Shown here: positions 1 through 8,822 of the stretch, one piece after another
Numbering within the stretch: position 1 is the first letter of the stretch
Layout of the letters: every line of letters begins with the position of its first letter
NCBI RefSeq assembly: GCF_000308515.1
Contig: NZ_BAFV01000065.1
Span: 1-64,000, forward strand
DNA from: Nocardia carnea NBRC 14403
Lineage (GTDB): Bacteria > Actinomycetota > Actinomycetes > Mycobacteriales > Mycobacteriaceae
Length of the DNA stretch: 64,000 bases
Direction: 5' to 3'
Translations under genes and position numbers: made by a program
Notes under the pieces: generated by a model
What the model was told of the DNA's origin: nothing
The model's input: only the letters and a program-made list of their open reading frames with translations
Databases searched by the model: none

Positions 1-1304
1 CTGGCCCCGCTGGCAGCCGGACAGCCGGATCGCTACGCCGCCCTCGCGGCGGTGCTGGCCGTGCTGGTCGGGGGCGTGTGCCTGGCCGCGGCGCTGGCCA
101 GGCTCGGGGTGCTGGCCGATATGTTGTCCAAACCTGTACTGGTCGGGTACTTGGCAGGTATCGCGGGCACCATGATCGTGAGCCAGCTCGGTGCGGTGAC
201 CGGTGTCCCGATATCCGGCAACGACGTCGCGGCGCAAATGCGGTCGCTGGCGGCGCACCTCGGCGATTGGCATTGGCCCACCGTGTTGCTCGCCGCTGCC
301 GTGCTGGCCACGCTGGTCGTACTGGCATGGCGCACTCCGCGGGTTCCGGGGCCGTTGCTCGCAGTCTTGGCGGCGACCGCGGTGGTGGCGGTCTTCGATT
401 TCACCCGGTACGGGATCGAGGTTGCCGGGACGATCCCCGCGGATTTTCCGGCACTGCAGATCCCGCGGGTTTCCTCCGGCGATATTGCCGCGTTGCTGTT
501 GCCCGCTGTCGGTATCGCGGTGGTCGGGTTCTCCGACACCATCCTCACCGCCCGCGCTTTCGCGGGCCGGCACCGGCGGCACGTGGATGCCAATATCGAA
601 CTCGGTGCGCTGGGCGCCACGAATCTGAGTGCCGGAGTCCTGCAGGGGTTCCCGGTGAGCTGCAGCGGTAGCCGGACCTCGATCATCGACGCCATGGTGG
701 CCGCACACAGGTCCATTCGCTGGTCACCGTGTCGGTGGTGCTGGCGGCCACCACCGTCGTTGCGGTGCTGGCGCTGGGCGTGCTCTACGGGGTATTCGTC
801 GCGGTCGCGCTGTCGGTGCTGGACCTGCTGCGGCGCATCGCCCGCGCCCACGATGCGATCCTGGGCTTCGTCCCGAACATGGCGGGGATGCACAATATCG
901 ACGACTACCCGCAGGCGCGCCCGTTGCCCGGGCTGGTGATCTACCGCTACGACGCGTCGCTGTGTTTCGCCAACGCCGAGGAGTTCCGGCAACGAGCGGC
1001 GGCCGCGGTGGACTCGTGGGCGCAGCGCAGCGGCACCCCGGTGCGCTGGTTCGTTCTCAACGTCGAAGCCAACGTCGAAGTCGATCTGACGGCGATGGAC
1101 GCTGTCGAGCAACTCCATGACGAACTCAACCGCCGGGGCATCGTGTTCGCGCTGGCACGGGTGAAACAAGACCTCCGCGACGATCTGGACGCGTGTGGAC
1201 TGACCGAACGGATCGGTCCCGGGCATCTCTATCCCACCTTGCCCACCGCGGTCGCCGCGTTCGAGGCCGACGGTCAGGGGCCACTCGGCCCGCCGGGGAG
1301 ATGA
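1..1304 (+). pseudogene. SulP-family anion (sulfate/bicarbonate) transporter, frameshifted and internally deleted, 5' end outside window
   Basis: The reading frame is open from the first base and encodes hydrophobic membrane segments followed by GFPVSCSGSRTSIIDAM, the conserved SulP core motif. At about 694-698 the frame breaks: the sequence reads ATGGTGGC where ATGGGTGGC would continue as GRTQV, so one G appears to be missing. The new frame then runs HSLVTVSVVL directly into AATTVVAVLALGVLYG and the C-terminal cytoplasmic STAS domain (about 920-1290). In intact SulP proteins roughly 60 residues (the last membrane helices) lie between those two stretches, so a second, larger deletion near 733 is likely. 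SulP proteins are inner-membrane anion permeases. In M. tuberculosis a SulP gene (Rv1739c) lies close to Rv1733c; here an Rv1733c-like gene follows. The family is clear. That it is nonfunctional is inferred from the two lesions. Confidence 0.8.
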
Positions 1305-1320
1305 CTTTCTTCTCTGACCC
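1300..1320 (+). promoter_or_regulatory. 21-nt element shared with the leader of the USP gene at 57905
   Basis: GATGACTTTCTTCTCTGACCC lies about 59 nt before the ATG at 1379. A near copy, differing at three positions, is at 57822-57842, about 63 nt before another gene's ATG. The similar distance suggests a shared promoter or leader element; its function is unknown. Confidence 0.35.
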
Positions 1321-1378
1321 CGCCCGGCTTCGGGCGCGAAGCTCTACCCAGAGCAAGGTGTCGGAAGAGGTGTTGGTG

Positions 1379-1975
1379 ATGACCGAGCCCGGGCCGAACG
1401 CCCACATCCGGTGGGCTGTGTTCACCCGTAGTTGGGCACTGCGGCCGACCAACCCCAACGCGCTGATGCGGCCGTGCGATCGCCTCGAAACCACCATCCG
1501 GATCCTCGCGGTGCTGGCGGTGGCGGTGCTGATCCCGATCTCGGCAGCGATAGGAACCGGCGTCTACACCAGTGTCGCCGCACAGGTCGAACTCGAACAA
1601 CGTAGCAGATCCCCCGTCGACGCCGTCATCGTCGGCGAACCGGGTCGAAGCGGTCTGCATGCCGCCGAAGCGACGGTGAGCTGGGAGCACAGCGGTCACC
1701 GCGGTGAGGCCGACGTCGCGGTGCCTCCCACGGCAGTGCCCGGCGACCGGGTCACGCTGTGGGTCGACAGCGAAGGCCGGCGCACCGGGCCACCACGCCA
1801 CTCCAGTGCCGCGGCAACGACCGGGACCATGGTGGCGATGGCCGTTGTCGTCATGGCCGGCTTCGCCGCGTGGGGCGCTGCCGGTTCCGCGTCGTGGCTG
1901 TTGTCGCGGCGCCGTAACAGGCAGTGGGATCGGGAATGGCAGGCCCTCACCGGCACCACCGAAAACCTGCCCTGA
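1379..1975 (+). CDS. Rv1733c-like two-helix membrane protein
   Basis: The protein has 198 residues: a short cytoplasmic N-terminus containing NPNALMRPCDRLE, a first membrane helix at about 40-63, an extracytoplasmic stretch of about 80 residues, and a second helix at about 147-172 followed by a basic tail (LLSRRRNRQW). This is the topology and N-terminal signature (NPL-R-xDR-E) of the Rv1733c family. Rv1733c is a strongly hypoxia-induced DosR-regulon membrane protein and T-cell antigen of unknown biochemical role. The ATG at 1379 was chosen because it starts the conserved region and follows GGAAGAGG; an upstream GTG at 1193 would overlap the preceding gene in another frame. It sits just before a USP gene, consistent with a dormancy-island role. 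Confidence 0.8.
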   Translation: MTEPGPNAHIRWAVFTRSWALRPTNPNALMRPCDRLETTIRILAVLAVAVLIPISAAIGTGVYTSVAAQVELEQRSRSPVDAVIVGEPGRSGLHAAEATVSWEHSGHRGEADVAVPPTAVPGDRVTLWVDSEGRRTGPPRHSSAAATTGTMVAMAVVVMAGFAAWGAAGSASWLLSRRRNRQWDREWQALTGTTENLP

Positions 1976-2065
1976 CACAGCCACGGGCGGACCCTGCTCC
2001 GAGGTCCTGACCATTTCGCCGCCCTGACGATTCCGCCACGGCCGGCCGTAGAAAGGAACCAACGC

Positions 2066-2968
2066 ATGGCACGTCATGGTGATCCGCACAGCGCGAAAGA
2101 TTCTGCCGTCCCGACGATTCTGGCAGCGGTCGACGGGTCGGCCAGCGGCTACCACGCCGTCGCGTGGGCGGGAGCGGAAGCGGCACTGCGGGGGTGTGCC
2201 CTGCACATCCTTACGTCGATGTCGGTCGCCGGGGGATTCGATCTCGATATAGTGCCGTCGCTGCCCGAGCAGCATGGCCGTCGCGAGGGGGATCAGATCG
2301 CGGGTGAAGCCGCCCGGATAGCGCGCACGACCTCGGGTGGCGCTACGGCGATCACGACGGAAGTGACGTTCGAACTCATCGCGTCGGCGTTGATCACACG
2401 GTCGCGGCAGATGCAGTTGCTGGTCGTCGGCAGCCGTGGAATGGGTGCATTCCAGCGGGGCATGCTCGGTTCGGTGAGCACCGCGGTCACGCACCACGCA
2501 CACTGCCCGGTCGCGGTCATCCACACCACCTCCGCGCTCGACGCCGTCTCGGTCGGCAAACCGGTCGTGGTCGGCGTTGACGGCACCGCCAACAGCGACG
2601 CAGCGATAGCGCTGGCCTTCGACGAAGCCGCTCGCCGCAAAGTCGACCTATTGGCGGTGCACACCTGGAGTGATATCAGCGGCCTCGATCTCCCGGCCAC
2701 GGACTGGGACCAGCCTGCCCGGGCGGTGCTGGCCGAAAGTCTGGCCGGCCATCAGGAGCAATATCCCGATGTCGAAGTCAGACGTGTGGTCACTCTCGAC
2801 AGACCCGTGCGTGCCCTGCTGGACCAGTCCGAGTACGGCCAGCTGCTGGTCGTGGGCAGCCGCGGCCGGGGCGGGTTCAGCAGCATGATGCTCGGATCGA
2901 CCAGTACTGCTCTGTTGCATGCCGTGGACATTCCGATGATCATCGACCGGGCCCCGCGCCCGGATTGA
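2066..2968 (+). CDS. Universal stress protein, tandem USP domains
   Basis: The 300-residue protein carries two USP (UspA-fold) domains, about 16-157 and 168-297. Each starts with a V-x-VDG strand-turn (LAAVDGSASG, VVGVDGTANS) and ends with the ATP-binding loop G-2x-G-9x-G-S/T: GSRGMGAFQRGMLGSVS near 120-136 and GSRGRGGFSSMMLGSTS near 263-279. Both motifs are complete, so ATP binding is expected. Tandem USPs of this length are typical of mycobacterial DosR-regulon members such as Rv2005c and Rv2623, which bind ATP and slow growth under hypoxia. The ATG at 2066 follows GAAAGGAACC. It is one of seven tandem USPs in this window; the specific partner or output is not visible. Confidence 0.93.
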   Translation: MARHGDPHSAKDSAVPTILAAVDGSASGYHAVAWAGAEAALRGCALHILTSMSVAGGFDLDIVPSLPEQHGRREGDQIAGEAARIARTTSGGATAITTEVTFELIASALITRSRQMQLLVVGSRGMGAFQRGMLGSVSTAVTHHAHCPVAVIHTTSALDAVSVGKPVVVGVDGTANSDAAIALAFDEAARRKVDLLAVHTWSDISGLDLPATDWDQPARAVLAESLAGHQEQYPDVEVRRVVTLDRPVRALLDQSEYGQLLVVGSRGRGGFSSMMLGSTSTALLHAVDIPMIIDRAPRPD

Positions 2969-3100
2969 TCCGCCGGAGCATCGAATGCCTGTGCATGCAC
3001 GCTGCGCTCGGGCCGGGCGGCAGCTCCGCGCCACACAAGCGGCACAACCGCAACGGCGGCGAGCGCGGCACCCGCGCCACCCGTTTCCTCCGGTCCGCTG

Positions 3101-3763
3101 GTGACCGCGCAGTCGATGAGGTGGTGGTGGCGCTGGTTCCGCTACGTCACCGCTGGTGAGCTGCTTGGGTTTCTGGTACCCGCGGTGGTTGGTGCCTCGA
3201 TCCGTGATGCCCGCCCGTTCCTCGCCGCCCTCTTGCTGGTGGTCGCCGGAATCGGTGAGGGAGCGATCCTCGGATCGATCCAGGCATGGGTGCTCCGGGA
3301 GGCTGTTTCCGGCATGCCGGCCCGGCAGTGGGTTGTGGCCACCATGGCCGGTGCCGGTTTGGCGTGGTCGGTCGGCGCGGTACTCGTGGCCTCCGAGGGG
3401 TTACAGGGGTGGCCGGTACCGGCGGTCGTGCTCACGGTAGCAGTGGGAGCGCCGGTGATGCTGGGCTCCCTCGGCGTCGCGCAGTGGTGGGTGTTGCGCT
3501 CATTGATCGCCGGCACCGGCTCGTGGGTGTGGGTTACCGCGGCGGCGTGGATGCTCGGCCTCACAGCGTTCGCGCTCGTCAGCACACCGCTGTGGCAGCC
3601 CGGGCAGTCCACTGCGGCTGTCGTGTCGATCGCGGTGCTGGCAGGGCTGGTCATGTCGTCGGTGATGGCCGGGATCACCGGGGCGTGGCTGGTTCATCTG
3701 CTCAACGGTCGACACTGCACCGCTGGGGGTGGAGGCCGAAGGTCCGTCGAGCGCGGGGCTTGA
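3101..3763 (+). CDS. Polytopic membrane protein of unknown function (paralogue of 28692-29606)
   Basis: About 220 residues with roughly six hydrophobic segments and no recognised catalytic motif. A repeated local signature, W(V/F)LR, follows two of the helices (QAWVLREAVSG, QWWVLRSLIAG). The gene at 28692 shows the same layout and shared segments (AQAVVLRRWLSS, QWFVLRRWS, and WVWVTAAAWMLG against WIWANAVAWIMG), so the two are paralogues by eye. Neither GTG 3101 nor ATG 3116 (MRWWWRWFRYV) has a good ribosome-binding site; the ATG start is equally plausible. It lies between a USP and a PPOX-fold protein, all on the same strand. The function is unknown. Confidence 0.65.
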   Translation: MTAQSMRWWWRWFRYVTAGELLGFLVPAVVGASIRDARPFLAALLLVVAGIGEGAILGSIQAWVLREAVSGMPARQWVVATMAGAGLAWSVGAVLVASEGLQGWPVPAVVLTVAVGAPVMLGSLGVAQWWVLRSLIAGTGSWVWVTAAAWMLGLTAFALVSTPLWQPGQSTAAVVSIAVLAGLVMSSVMAGITGAWLVHLLNGRHCTAGGGGRRSVERGA

Positions 3764-3835
3764 TGCCCTGTGGGCGTGGTAGCTGACCGTGTTTCGATTT
3801 CCGCTGTGGTGGTAGGCACTCGGGTAGGAGGCAGC

Positions 3836-4306
3836 GTGGAAGAGGTGGACAAGCGCGTGCCGCGTCGCGATCGCCCGGATGCCGGGCGGCTCACGGTCGA
3901 GTTGTCGCGCGAGGAGGCGATGGCACTTCTGGCCAGTGCACCGTTCGGCCGGATCGTGTTCACCAGCAGTGCTTTACCGGCGGTGCGTCCAGTGAACCAT
4001 CTCGTTGTCCCAGGTGGTTCGGTGCTCGTGCGCACCAGCTTGCTGCCGGGTCTTTCCGTCCTGCGGCCCACCGGTTCGGTGATCGTTGCCTACCAAGCTG
4101 ACGCGATCGATCCGCAGCAGTGGCTGGGATGGTCGGTGGTGGTCACCGGCCCCGCGCGTGCGGTGACCGCACCGGATGCGCTGGCCGACTATGAACACAG
4201 TCTCGATACGTTCTTCGACAGCGGAAACAGTCCAGTCATCGTTATCGAACCCACGCTGGTGGCCGGAATCAGGCTGGTAGAGCGGCCGCAGGTCAGCGCC
4301 GGGTAG
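3836..4306 (+). CDS. Pyridoxamine 5'-phosphate oxidase-fold (split beta-barrel) flavin-binding protein
   Basis: About 156 residues. The pattern LSREEAMALLASAPFGRIVF, then PAVRPVNHLVV and the later VIVIEPTLVAGIRL, matches the PPOX-like split-barrel family, in which FMN or F420 binds at the dimer interface. Several such proteins (for example Rv2074- and Rv3369-like) are small F420- or flavin-dependent reductases or nitro-compound enzymes. The GTG at 3836 is chosen because TAGGAG lies 5 nt upstream and the conserved domain begins soon after; an in-frame GTG at 3770 would add 22 residues without a ribosome site. Its 3' end overlaps the convergent SRPBCC gene by 14 bp. The substrate cannot be inferred. 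Confidence 0.78.
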   Translation: MEEVDKRVPRRDRPDAGRLTVELSREEAMALLASAPFGRIVFTSSALPAVRPVNHLVVPGGSVLVRTSLLPGLSVLRPTGSVIVAYQADAIDPQQWLGWSVVVTGPARAVTAPDALADYEHSLDTFFDSGNSPVIVIEPTLVAGIRLVERPQVSAG

Positions 4307-4970
4307 CTGCGCGCGCTGCCTCGCGTGAATCGGGCAGCCGATCCGGCTGTGCATGGTGGACTCGTTCTTTGATGCCGAGCAGCATCTTGCGCTCCATGAC
4401 CCAGCTACCGGGTTCGACCACGCAGGCGAACCACAGGCGCTGCAGTGCAGCCCGCCGCGAGACAACGATGCGGTTGCGGCTCACCAGGCGGGAGCCATCG
4501 CCGGTGGGGTAGAGGCATAACGCCCATACCCAGGTGCGGTCATCGTCGGCGAAGACCAGCGCGTGTGGCCGGGACAGGATTTGCACACCCATGCTCGGCC
4601 CGGAGGAGCCCAGCGAGAGGGTGTCGCCGACGGCCAGGTTCTGCCACTCGGGCCGTATCTCGTCGGCGCTGTGCATATCCAGGCCCGCCAGGTTCTCGAT
4701 CCAGTCGTAGGTGTAGGCGCCGCCGCGGCCGGGCCCGATCTGCACCAGCCACGGCCAGACCGCGTCGGGCGGGGCATGGATGGTCACCGCCCGGGTGGCA
4801 GTGAGGTCGGGTTCAGGTTGCAGCTCATCACCGGGCATGTTCCGGGAGATCTCCTCGGGGGTCGCGCCCCAGGTCAGCAAGCGTGGCCGCAGCCACACGC
4901 GGTATCCGACGGCCAAGCCCCCGAGCGCAATCGCACAGGCCGTGCCGGCCTTCTCCCGCAGTACTCCCAC
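4293..4970 (-). CDS. SRPBCC-superfamily protein with N-terminal membrane anchor
   Basis: The 225-residue protein starts with a hydrophobic segment (about 10-28), then a linker WGATPEEISRNMPGDEL, then a START/SRPBCC-like lipid- or hydrophobe-binding fold beginning RAVTIHAPPDAVWPWLVQIG. This motif (xPxxVWPWLVQ-G) also opens the fold in the gene at 19008, which shares the anchor and the WGAT...PGD linker, so the two are paralogues. Such proteins bind hydrophobic ligands; the exact ligand is unknown. The start is GTG at 4970, preceded by AAAGAGAGG. It converges with and slightly overlaps the PPOX gene. Confidence 0.75.
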   Translation of the reverse strand: MGVLREKAGTACAIALGGLAVGYRVWLRPRLLTWGATPEEISRNMPGDELQPEPDLTATRAVTIHAPPDAVWPWLVQIGPGRGGAYTYDWIENLAGLDMHSADEIRPEWQNLAVGDTLSLGSSGPSMGVQILSRPHALVFADDDRTWVWALCLYPTGDGSRLVSRNRIVVSRRAALQRLWFACVVEPGSWVMERKMLLGIKERVHHAQPDRLPDSREAARAATRR

Positions 4971-5082
4971 GTCCAGCGCCTCTCTTTCAGGGGCATGGCG
5001 AACAAGGCGACGCCGCGTCCGAACTCCTGTCCCGGTGCGCGGCGTCCAGCAGCTGCTCGCCTGCGCCGTGACCGCCGGGGTG

Positions 5083-5958
5083 TCAGTCGCGGGAACGTGC
5101 GACGATCACCGGTACTTCGCTGCGGTGTACCACGGCCCGGCTGACCGACCCCAGCGTCATTCCAGCGAATCCTCCCCGACCGCGCCGGCCGACCACCACC
5201 AGCTGCGCCTTGTCGGCCTCCTGCAGCAGACGCCGGGCCGGTCGGTCTTCGACCACCACGCGGACCACGTCGACGTCGGGGTATCGCTCGGTACAGCCGG
5301 CGAGGCTCTCGGACTGGATCGCACGGGCCTGCTCAGCCATCTCGTCGCGAGAGATGTAGCGGAAGAACTCCGACCACACCGTCACGGCAACCACACCGAC
5401 ACCGCGACGCGAGGCCTCGTCGAAAGCGATATCGATGGCCAGGGCTCCCTCCTCGGACCCGTCCACGCCCACGACAACAGGCCGCCCGGCTCGTTCGGCC
5501 ACGTCGGCGCCGTCGGCTTCGGGAATCACCGCGACCGGGCAATGGGCATGACGAACCAGAGCGCTGCTCACCGAACCGAGCAAGGTACGGCCCACCGCGC
5601 CGTAGCCGTGAGTACCCACCACCATCATCAACGCACCTTTGGAACGGTCGATCAGCACCGGGACCGGCGGCGGATCGGCGACCACGGTCTCGACCTCGAG
5701 CTCGTCGGGACGGGTCACCGTCTCCCGGGCATTCTTCTCGGCGGTGCGCAGCAAGGCTTCGCCGTCGACACGCATGGCCTGATTATCAACGATGACGCTG
5801 ATCCCCGGGCCGTAGTCGATCGGGGCGCCGACTGCATAGACCAGTCGCAGCGGCGCGCGGCGCGACTCGGCGGCCTGGGCGGCCCAGAGCAGTGCCGCCA
5901 TCGACGGCGATGATCCGTCGATTCCGACGACGATGGCAGGCTGGGAATGTGCGGTCAT
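5083..5958 (-). CDS. Universal stress protein, tandem USP domains
   Basis: 291 residues with two USP domains. The first opens IVVGIDGSSPS and ends GTHGYGAVGRTLLGSVS (about 114-130). The second opens VVVGVDGSEEG and ends GRRGRGGFAGMTLGSVS (about 255-271). Both ATP-loop motifs are intact. It is more divergent than the other USPs here: the first domain has GTHGYG and the inter-domain region differs, placing it in a separate branch. It ends about 110 nt upstream of the start of the SRPBCC gene on the same strand, so the two may be co-transcribed. It is divergent from the alcohol dehydrogenase gene across a 300-bp gap. Confidence 0.92.
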   Translation of the reverse strand: MTAHSQPAIVVGIDGSSPSMAALLWAAQAAESRRAPLRLVYAVGAPIDYGPGISVIVDNQAMRVDGEALLRTAEKNARETVTRPDELEVETVVADPPPVPVLIDRSKGALMMVVGTHGYGAVGRTLLGSVSSALVRHAHCPVAVIPEADGADVAERAGRPVVVGVDGSEEGALAIDIAFDEASRRGVGVVAVTVWSEFFRYISRDEMAEQARAIQSESLAGCTERYPDVDVVRVVVEDRPARRLLQEADKAQLVVVGRRGRGGFAGMTLGSVSRAVVHRSEVPVIVARSRD

Positions 5959-6258
5959 GGTAGGCCTTCCGCTCGGTGTCGGCTGAAAAGGGAGCCGACG
6001 GTGGTCCTGACGCTCGGCCGCGTCGCCCCGGGCACGGGGTTCGGGTCGATTACCCTCACCGTAGGGGTGGTGGTGGCGCTCTTCTGCTGCCGTTTGTCAC
6101 GAATCCGTGGGTCGAAAGTTGCTCGGGCGCCGAAGAACAGGCGCGGGGGCCGATCGACAGTCCATCGTGGAAGAACAAAGGGACCGACGGAGACCGCTGA
6201 ACGGTCCGGTTGTAGGTAAAGCCGCAGTACAGACGGGAAGGCGACGAAAGGATCGAAC
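5959..6258. other. Intergenic region between divergent USP and alcohol dehydrogenase genes
   Basis: About 300 bp that should hold both divergent promoters. I see no convincing DosR-type palindrome, only weak half sites such as GGTCC near 6007 and 6203, and no gene. AAAGGA at about 6247-6252 is the likely ribosome-binding site of the dehydrogenase. Confidence 0.5.
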
Positions 6259-7266
6259 GTGTCGATGCGAGCATGGCGGCTGGACTCGCCGGCCGATATC
6301 CGGCAGCAGCCGCTGCGCATGAGCGTTGAACCGATGCCGGTACCGGCCGAAGGGCAATTGCTGGTCCGGGTCCTGGCCTGCGGGGTGTGCCGGACCGATC
6401 TGCACCTGGTGGAGGGGGATCTGCCCGTCCACCGCCGGCATGTGGTCCCCGGCCACGAGGTCGTCGCAGAAGTCGTTTCCGCGGATACCAGCCCCGCGCA
6501 CGCCTTCGTGTCCGGACAGAAAATCGGGGTGCCGTGGCTGCGCTACACCTGCGGCGAGTGCCGCTACTGCCGGCGTGGCGCGGAGAACCTGTGCCCGCGC
6601 TCGCGATACACCGGCTGGGACGCCGACGGCGGCTACGCGGAGTTCACCACCGTTCCTGCGGAGTTCGCGCTGCCGCTGCCCGCGGGCTACGACAACGAAC
6701 ATCTCGCACCACTGCTGTGTGCGGGGGTGATCGGCTACCACGCGCTGCAGCGCGCGGAACTGCCCGACGGCGGGGTGCTGGGAATCTACGGGTTCGGCGG
6801 CAGCGCCCATATCACCGTCCAGATCGCGGTGGCCCGAGGCGCCCGCGTGCACGTGATGACCAGAGGCGCGGCTGCACGTGCCCTGGCGCTGTCGCTCGGC
6901 GCCGCGTCGGCCGTCGATGCCGCTCAGCCGCCGCCGGAGCCACTGGATTCGGCGATTCTGTTCGCCCCGGCCGGTGAACTGGTGTTACCGGCGCTGGAAG
7001 CGCTCGACGCCGGCGGGACGCTGGCCGTCGCCGGCATCCATCTCAGCGATATACCGCCATTGAACTATCAACGCCACTTGTTCTGGGAACGCCAGATACG
7101 CAGTGTCACCTCCAACACCCGCGCCTCGGCGCGGGAGTTTCTGGAAGTGGCCGGCCGGCAGCGGCTGCAGGTCACCACGCACCATTACCCACTCGACCAC
7201 GCCGACTGGGCGTTGAGCGACCTCGCCGCCGGCGCCTACGACGGCGCGGCGGTCCTGATTCCCTGA
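6259..7266 (+). CDS. Zinc-dependent alcohol dehydrogenase (AdhA-like, MDR superfamily)
   Basis: A 335-residue medium-chain dehydrogenase. The catalytic zinc ligands are in GVCRTDLH (Cys44) and GHE (His66-Glu67). The structural zinc lobe has Cys98, Cys101, Cys104 and Cys112 (CGECRYCRRGAENLC). The Rossmann segment reads GIYGFGGSAH, a variant of GxGxxG, and would bind NAD(H) or NADP(H). The protein resembles the Rv1862 AdhA class of NAD(P)-dependent alcohol/aldehyde oxidoreductases. In a hypoxic regulon such an enzyme could dispose of reductant; that is inference. The start is GTG at 6259; the ATG two codons later is possible. Confidence 0.88.
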   Translation: MSMRAWRLDSPADIRQQPLRMSVEPMPVPAEGQLLVRVLACGVCRTDLHLVEGDLPVHRRHVVPGHEVVAEVVSADTSPAHAFVSGQKIGVPWLRYTCGECRYCRRGAENLCPRSRYTGWDADGGYAEFTTVPAEFALPLPAGYDNEHLAPLLCAGVIGYHALQRAELPDGGVLGIYGFGGSAHITVQIAVARGARVHVMTRGAAARALALSLGAASAVDAAQPPPEPLDSAILFAPAGELVLPALEALDAGGTLAVAGIHLSDIPPLNYQRHLFWERQIRSVTSNTRASAREFLEVAGRQRLQVTTHHYPLDHADWALSDLAAGAYDGAAVLIP

Positions 7267-7292
7267 CCGGGATTACCGAAGACCTGCCACTG

Positions 7293-7306
7293 AGTACCTA
7301 GGTCCC
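7293..7306 (+). promoter_or_regulatory. DosR-like box upstream of CBS gene
   Basis: AGTACCTAGGTCCC has a strong right half site (CTAGGTCCC) of the DosR-type palindrome and a weaker left half. It lies about 70 nt before the CBS-domain gene at 7375. Confidence 0.45.
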
Positions 7307-7374
7307 TGCCGCGCGGGCCCCGGGGGTGGCGAGGATGGAACTCACCACCGAAAACGCGACGTCAGGAGGCAGCA

Positions 7375-7827
7375 ATGACCACAGCAGGGGCCGTGATGCA
7401 CGACGATGTGGCCCATATCGGGGTACGCGACACACTCGACACCGCGGCACAGCAGATGCGTCAACGCGGCGTCGGTGCCCTGCCGATCTGCGACGGCGAA
7501 GGCCACGCGGTCGGTATCGTCACCGACCGCGACATCGTCGTGAAATGCCTCGCGCAGGGCCACAATCCCGCCACCGCCACCGCCGGTGAATACGCCCAGG
7601 GCGACGAGCTGCACACCGTGGAATCCGACGCCGATATCAGCGACGCTGTGGCAGTGATGGAGCAGTACCAGGTGCGCCGGCTACCGGTCACCGAGCACGG
7701 CCGGTTGGTGGGCATCATCACCGAAGCCGACCTCGCCCGGAGCCTGCCCGAAAAAGCTGTCGGCGAATTCGTCGAAGCGATCTGTGAACAGAAACTACCC
7801 GCACAGACCGAGCCATCCACACCGTAA
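7375..7827 (+). CDS. CBS-domain pair protein, Hrp1/Rv2626c-like
   Basis: 150 residues made almost wholly of two CBS motifs, about 8-66 (ending AVGIVTDRDIVVKCLAQG) and 74-130 (ending LVGIITEADLARSLP). The GIVTDRD and GIITEAD signatures are classic. The size and architecture match Hrp1 (Rv2626c), a DosR-regulon CBS protein whose ligand is unsettled. CBS pairs usually sense adenine nucleotides. The ATG at 7375 follows AGGAGG with ideal spacing. A DosR-like box lies about 70 nt upstream. It converges with the pentapeptide-repeat gene 12 bp away. Confidence 0.88.
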   Translation: MTTAGAVMHDDVAHIGVRDTLDTAAQQMRQRGVGALPICDGEGHAVGIVTDRDIVVKCLAQGHNPATATAGEYAQGDELHTVESDADISDAVAVMEQYQVRRLPVTEHGRLVGIITEADLARSLPEKAVGEFVEAICEQKLPAQTEPSTP

Positions 7828-7838
7828 CAACTCAGCTC

Positions 7839-8822
7839 TCAGGGTTGTGACGACGGTGGCGGGACAAACCCCGGCGGCCACCGTGTTTTGTCGTCGTAGA
7901 TGACGCCGGTGAGATTCGCATCGCCCAGGAACGCGTCGGTGAGGTCGGCCCCGTACAGGAGCGCGCCCGACAAGTCTGCCGCGCGCAGGTATGTGCCGGT
8001 GAGGTTTGCGTTGAGCAGGATCGCGCCGCGGAAGTCCGCACTGTCGAGGACCGTGTCGGTGAAATCCGTATGGGACAGGGCCGTGCCGCTGAAGTCCGCA
8101 CCGCCCAGGCCGCCGCGGCTGAGGTTCGAGCCGGCCAGTATCGCGCCGCTGAAGTCCGGGCTGGGCAGGAACAGGTCGTTGAGACAGGTCGCTCCGAGAT
8201 CGATGTTTGAGGTGTCGGGTAGCGCGGTGTACTTCGTGATGACCTCCAGTGCAGCCTGAATATCGACTGGGGCCGGTACTTTGAGCGCGCAGGAGCCGTG
8301 CGGGGTTTCCGTGCGCACGAACGCTTCGAGCAGTCTGCGGAGAGCGGCGCGGTCGTCGGCGGAATCCTGAGCGAGGCGTTCGATGAGGTAGATGCCGCCG
8401 AGGCGGACACTTTCCTTGTCGGAATCGAGTTGTTCTGTCGCTGATTTGATCTGTTCGGATTGCGCGGTCCGCCGCGCCAACTCGAGTTGGTCGTTGGTGG
8501 CGTTGAGAGTGCTGTTGGAGTAATAGAGCGCTCCCACAGCGGCGAATGAGGCTATCAACGTGCCGAAGGCGGTCACTATCGTGGCGACCTTCGACCACGT
8601 CTTCCCCGAATCCTGCGACCCGACCGCTGTCGGTTGCGGCGACGGAGTCGATGCCATGTCCGAGGGCTCGACGTCGGGCGGTGCTGCAGCCTCTGCAGTG
8701 GGCGTCTGTCCGTCAGGAGTCGAGACCGCCGCCCCGTGTCCTCTGCCGTCCGAACTCGAAGGTGGTGCCTCTCCCGGGCCATCTGCCGATTGCTGCCTGC
8801 CACCCGCCGTCACAACACGCAT
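7839..8822 (-). CDS. Membrane-anchored pentapeptide-repeat protein
   Basis: 327 residues: a low-complexity N-terminus rich in Pro, Ser and Asp (1-70), one membrane helix at about 79-101, a helical stretch with QLELARRTAQSEQIKSATEQL that probably forms a coiled coil, a conserved patch VRLGGIYLIERLAQDS, and then about 18 pentapeptide repeats of the A(D/N)LxG type (about 208-300). This layout is shared by many actinobacterial membrane pentapeptide-repeat proteins with a RLGGIYALERIA-type motif, whose function is unknown. I see no DosR-type box in the 260 bp upstream, so it may be independent of the surrounding regulon. Confidence 0.85.
   Translation of the reverse strand: MRVVTAGGRQQSADGPGEAPPSSSDGRGHGAAVSTPDGQTPTAEAAAPPDVEPSDMASTPSPQPTAVGSQDSGKTWSKVATIVTAFGTLIASFAAVGALYYSNSTLNATNDQLELARRTAQSEQIKSATEQLDSDKESVRLGGIYLIERLAQDSADDRAALRRLLEAFVRTETPHGSCALKVPAPVDIQAALEVITKYTALPDTSNIDLGATCLNDLFLPSPDFSGAILAGSNLSRGGLGGADFSGTALSHTDFTDTVLDSADFRGAILLNANLTGTYLRAADLSGALLYGADLTDAFLGDANLTGVIYDDKTRWPPGFVPPPSSQP

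Noticed and set aside
33..1226. Long minus-strand open frame opposite the SulP gene
   Set aside because: It is Arg/His/Pro-rich with no domain and lies opposite a clearly conserved transporter; high-GC antisense artefact.
2000..2020. DosR-like site GGACC...GGTCC before the USP at 2066
   Set aside because: The half sites (about 1994 and 2001-2006) are spaced too far apart and the centre does not fit.
1274..2524. 416-codon minus-strand frame opposite the Rv1733c-like and USP genes
   Set aside because: Arg/His-rich translation without motifs, wholly covered by two recognisable plus-strand genes.
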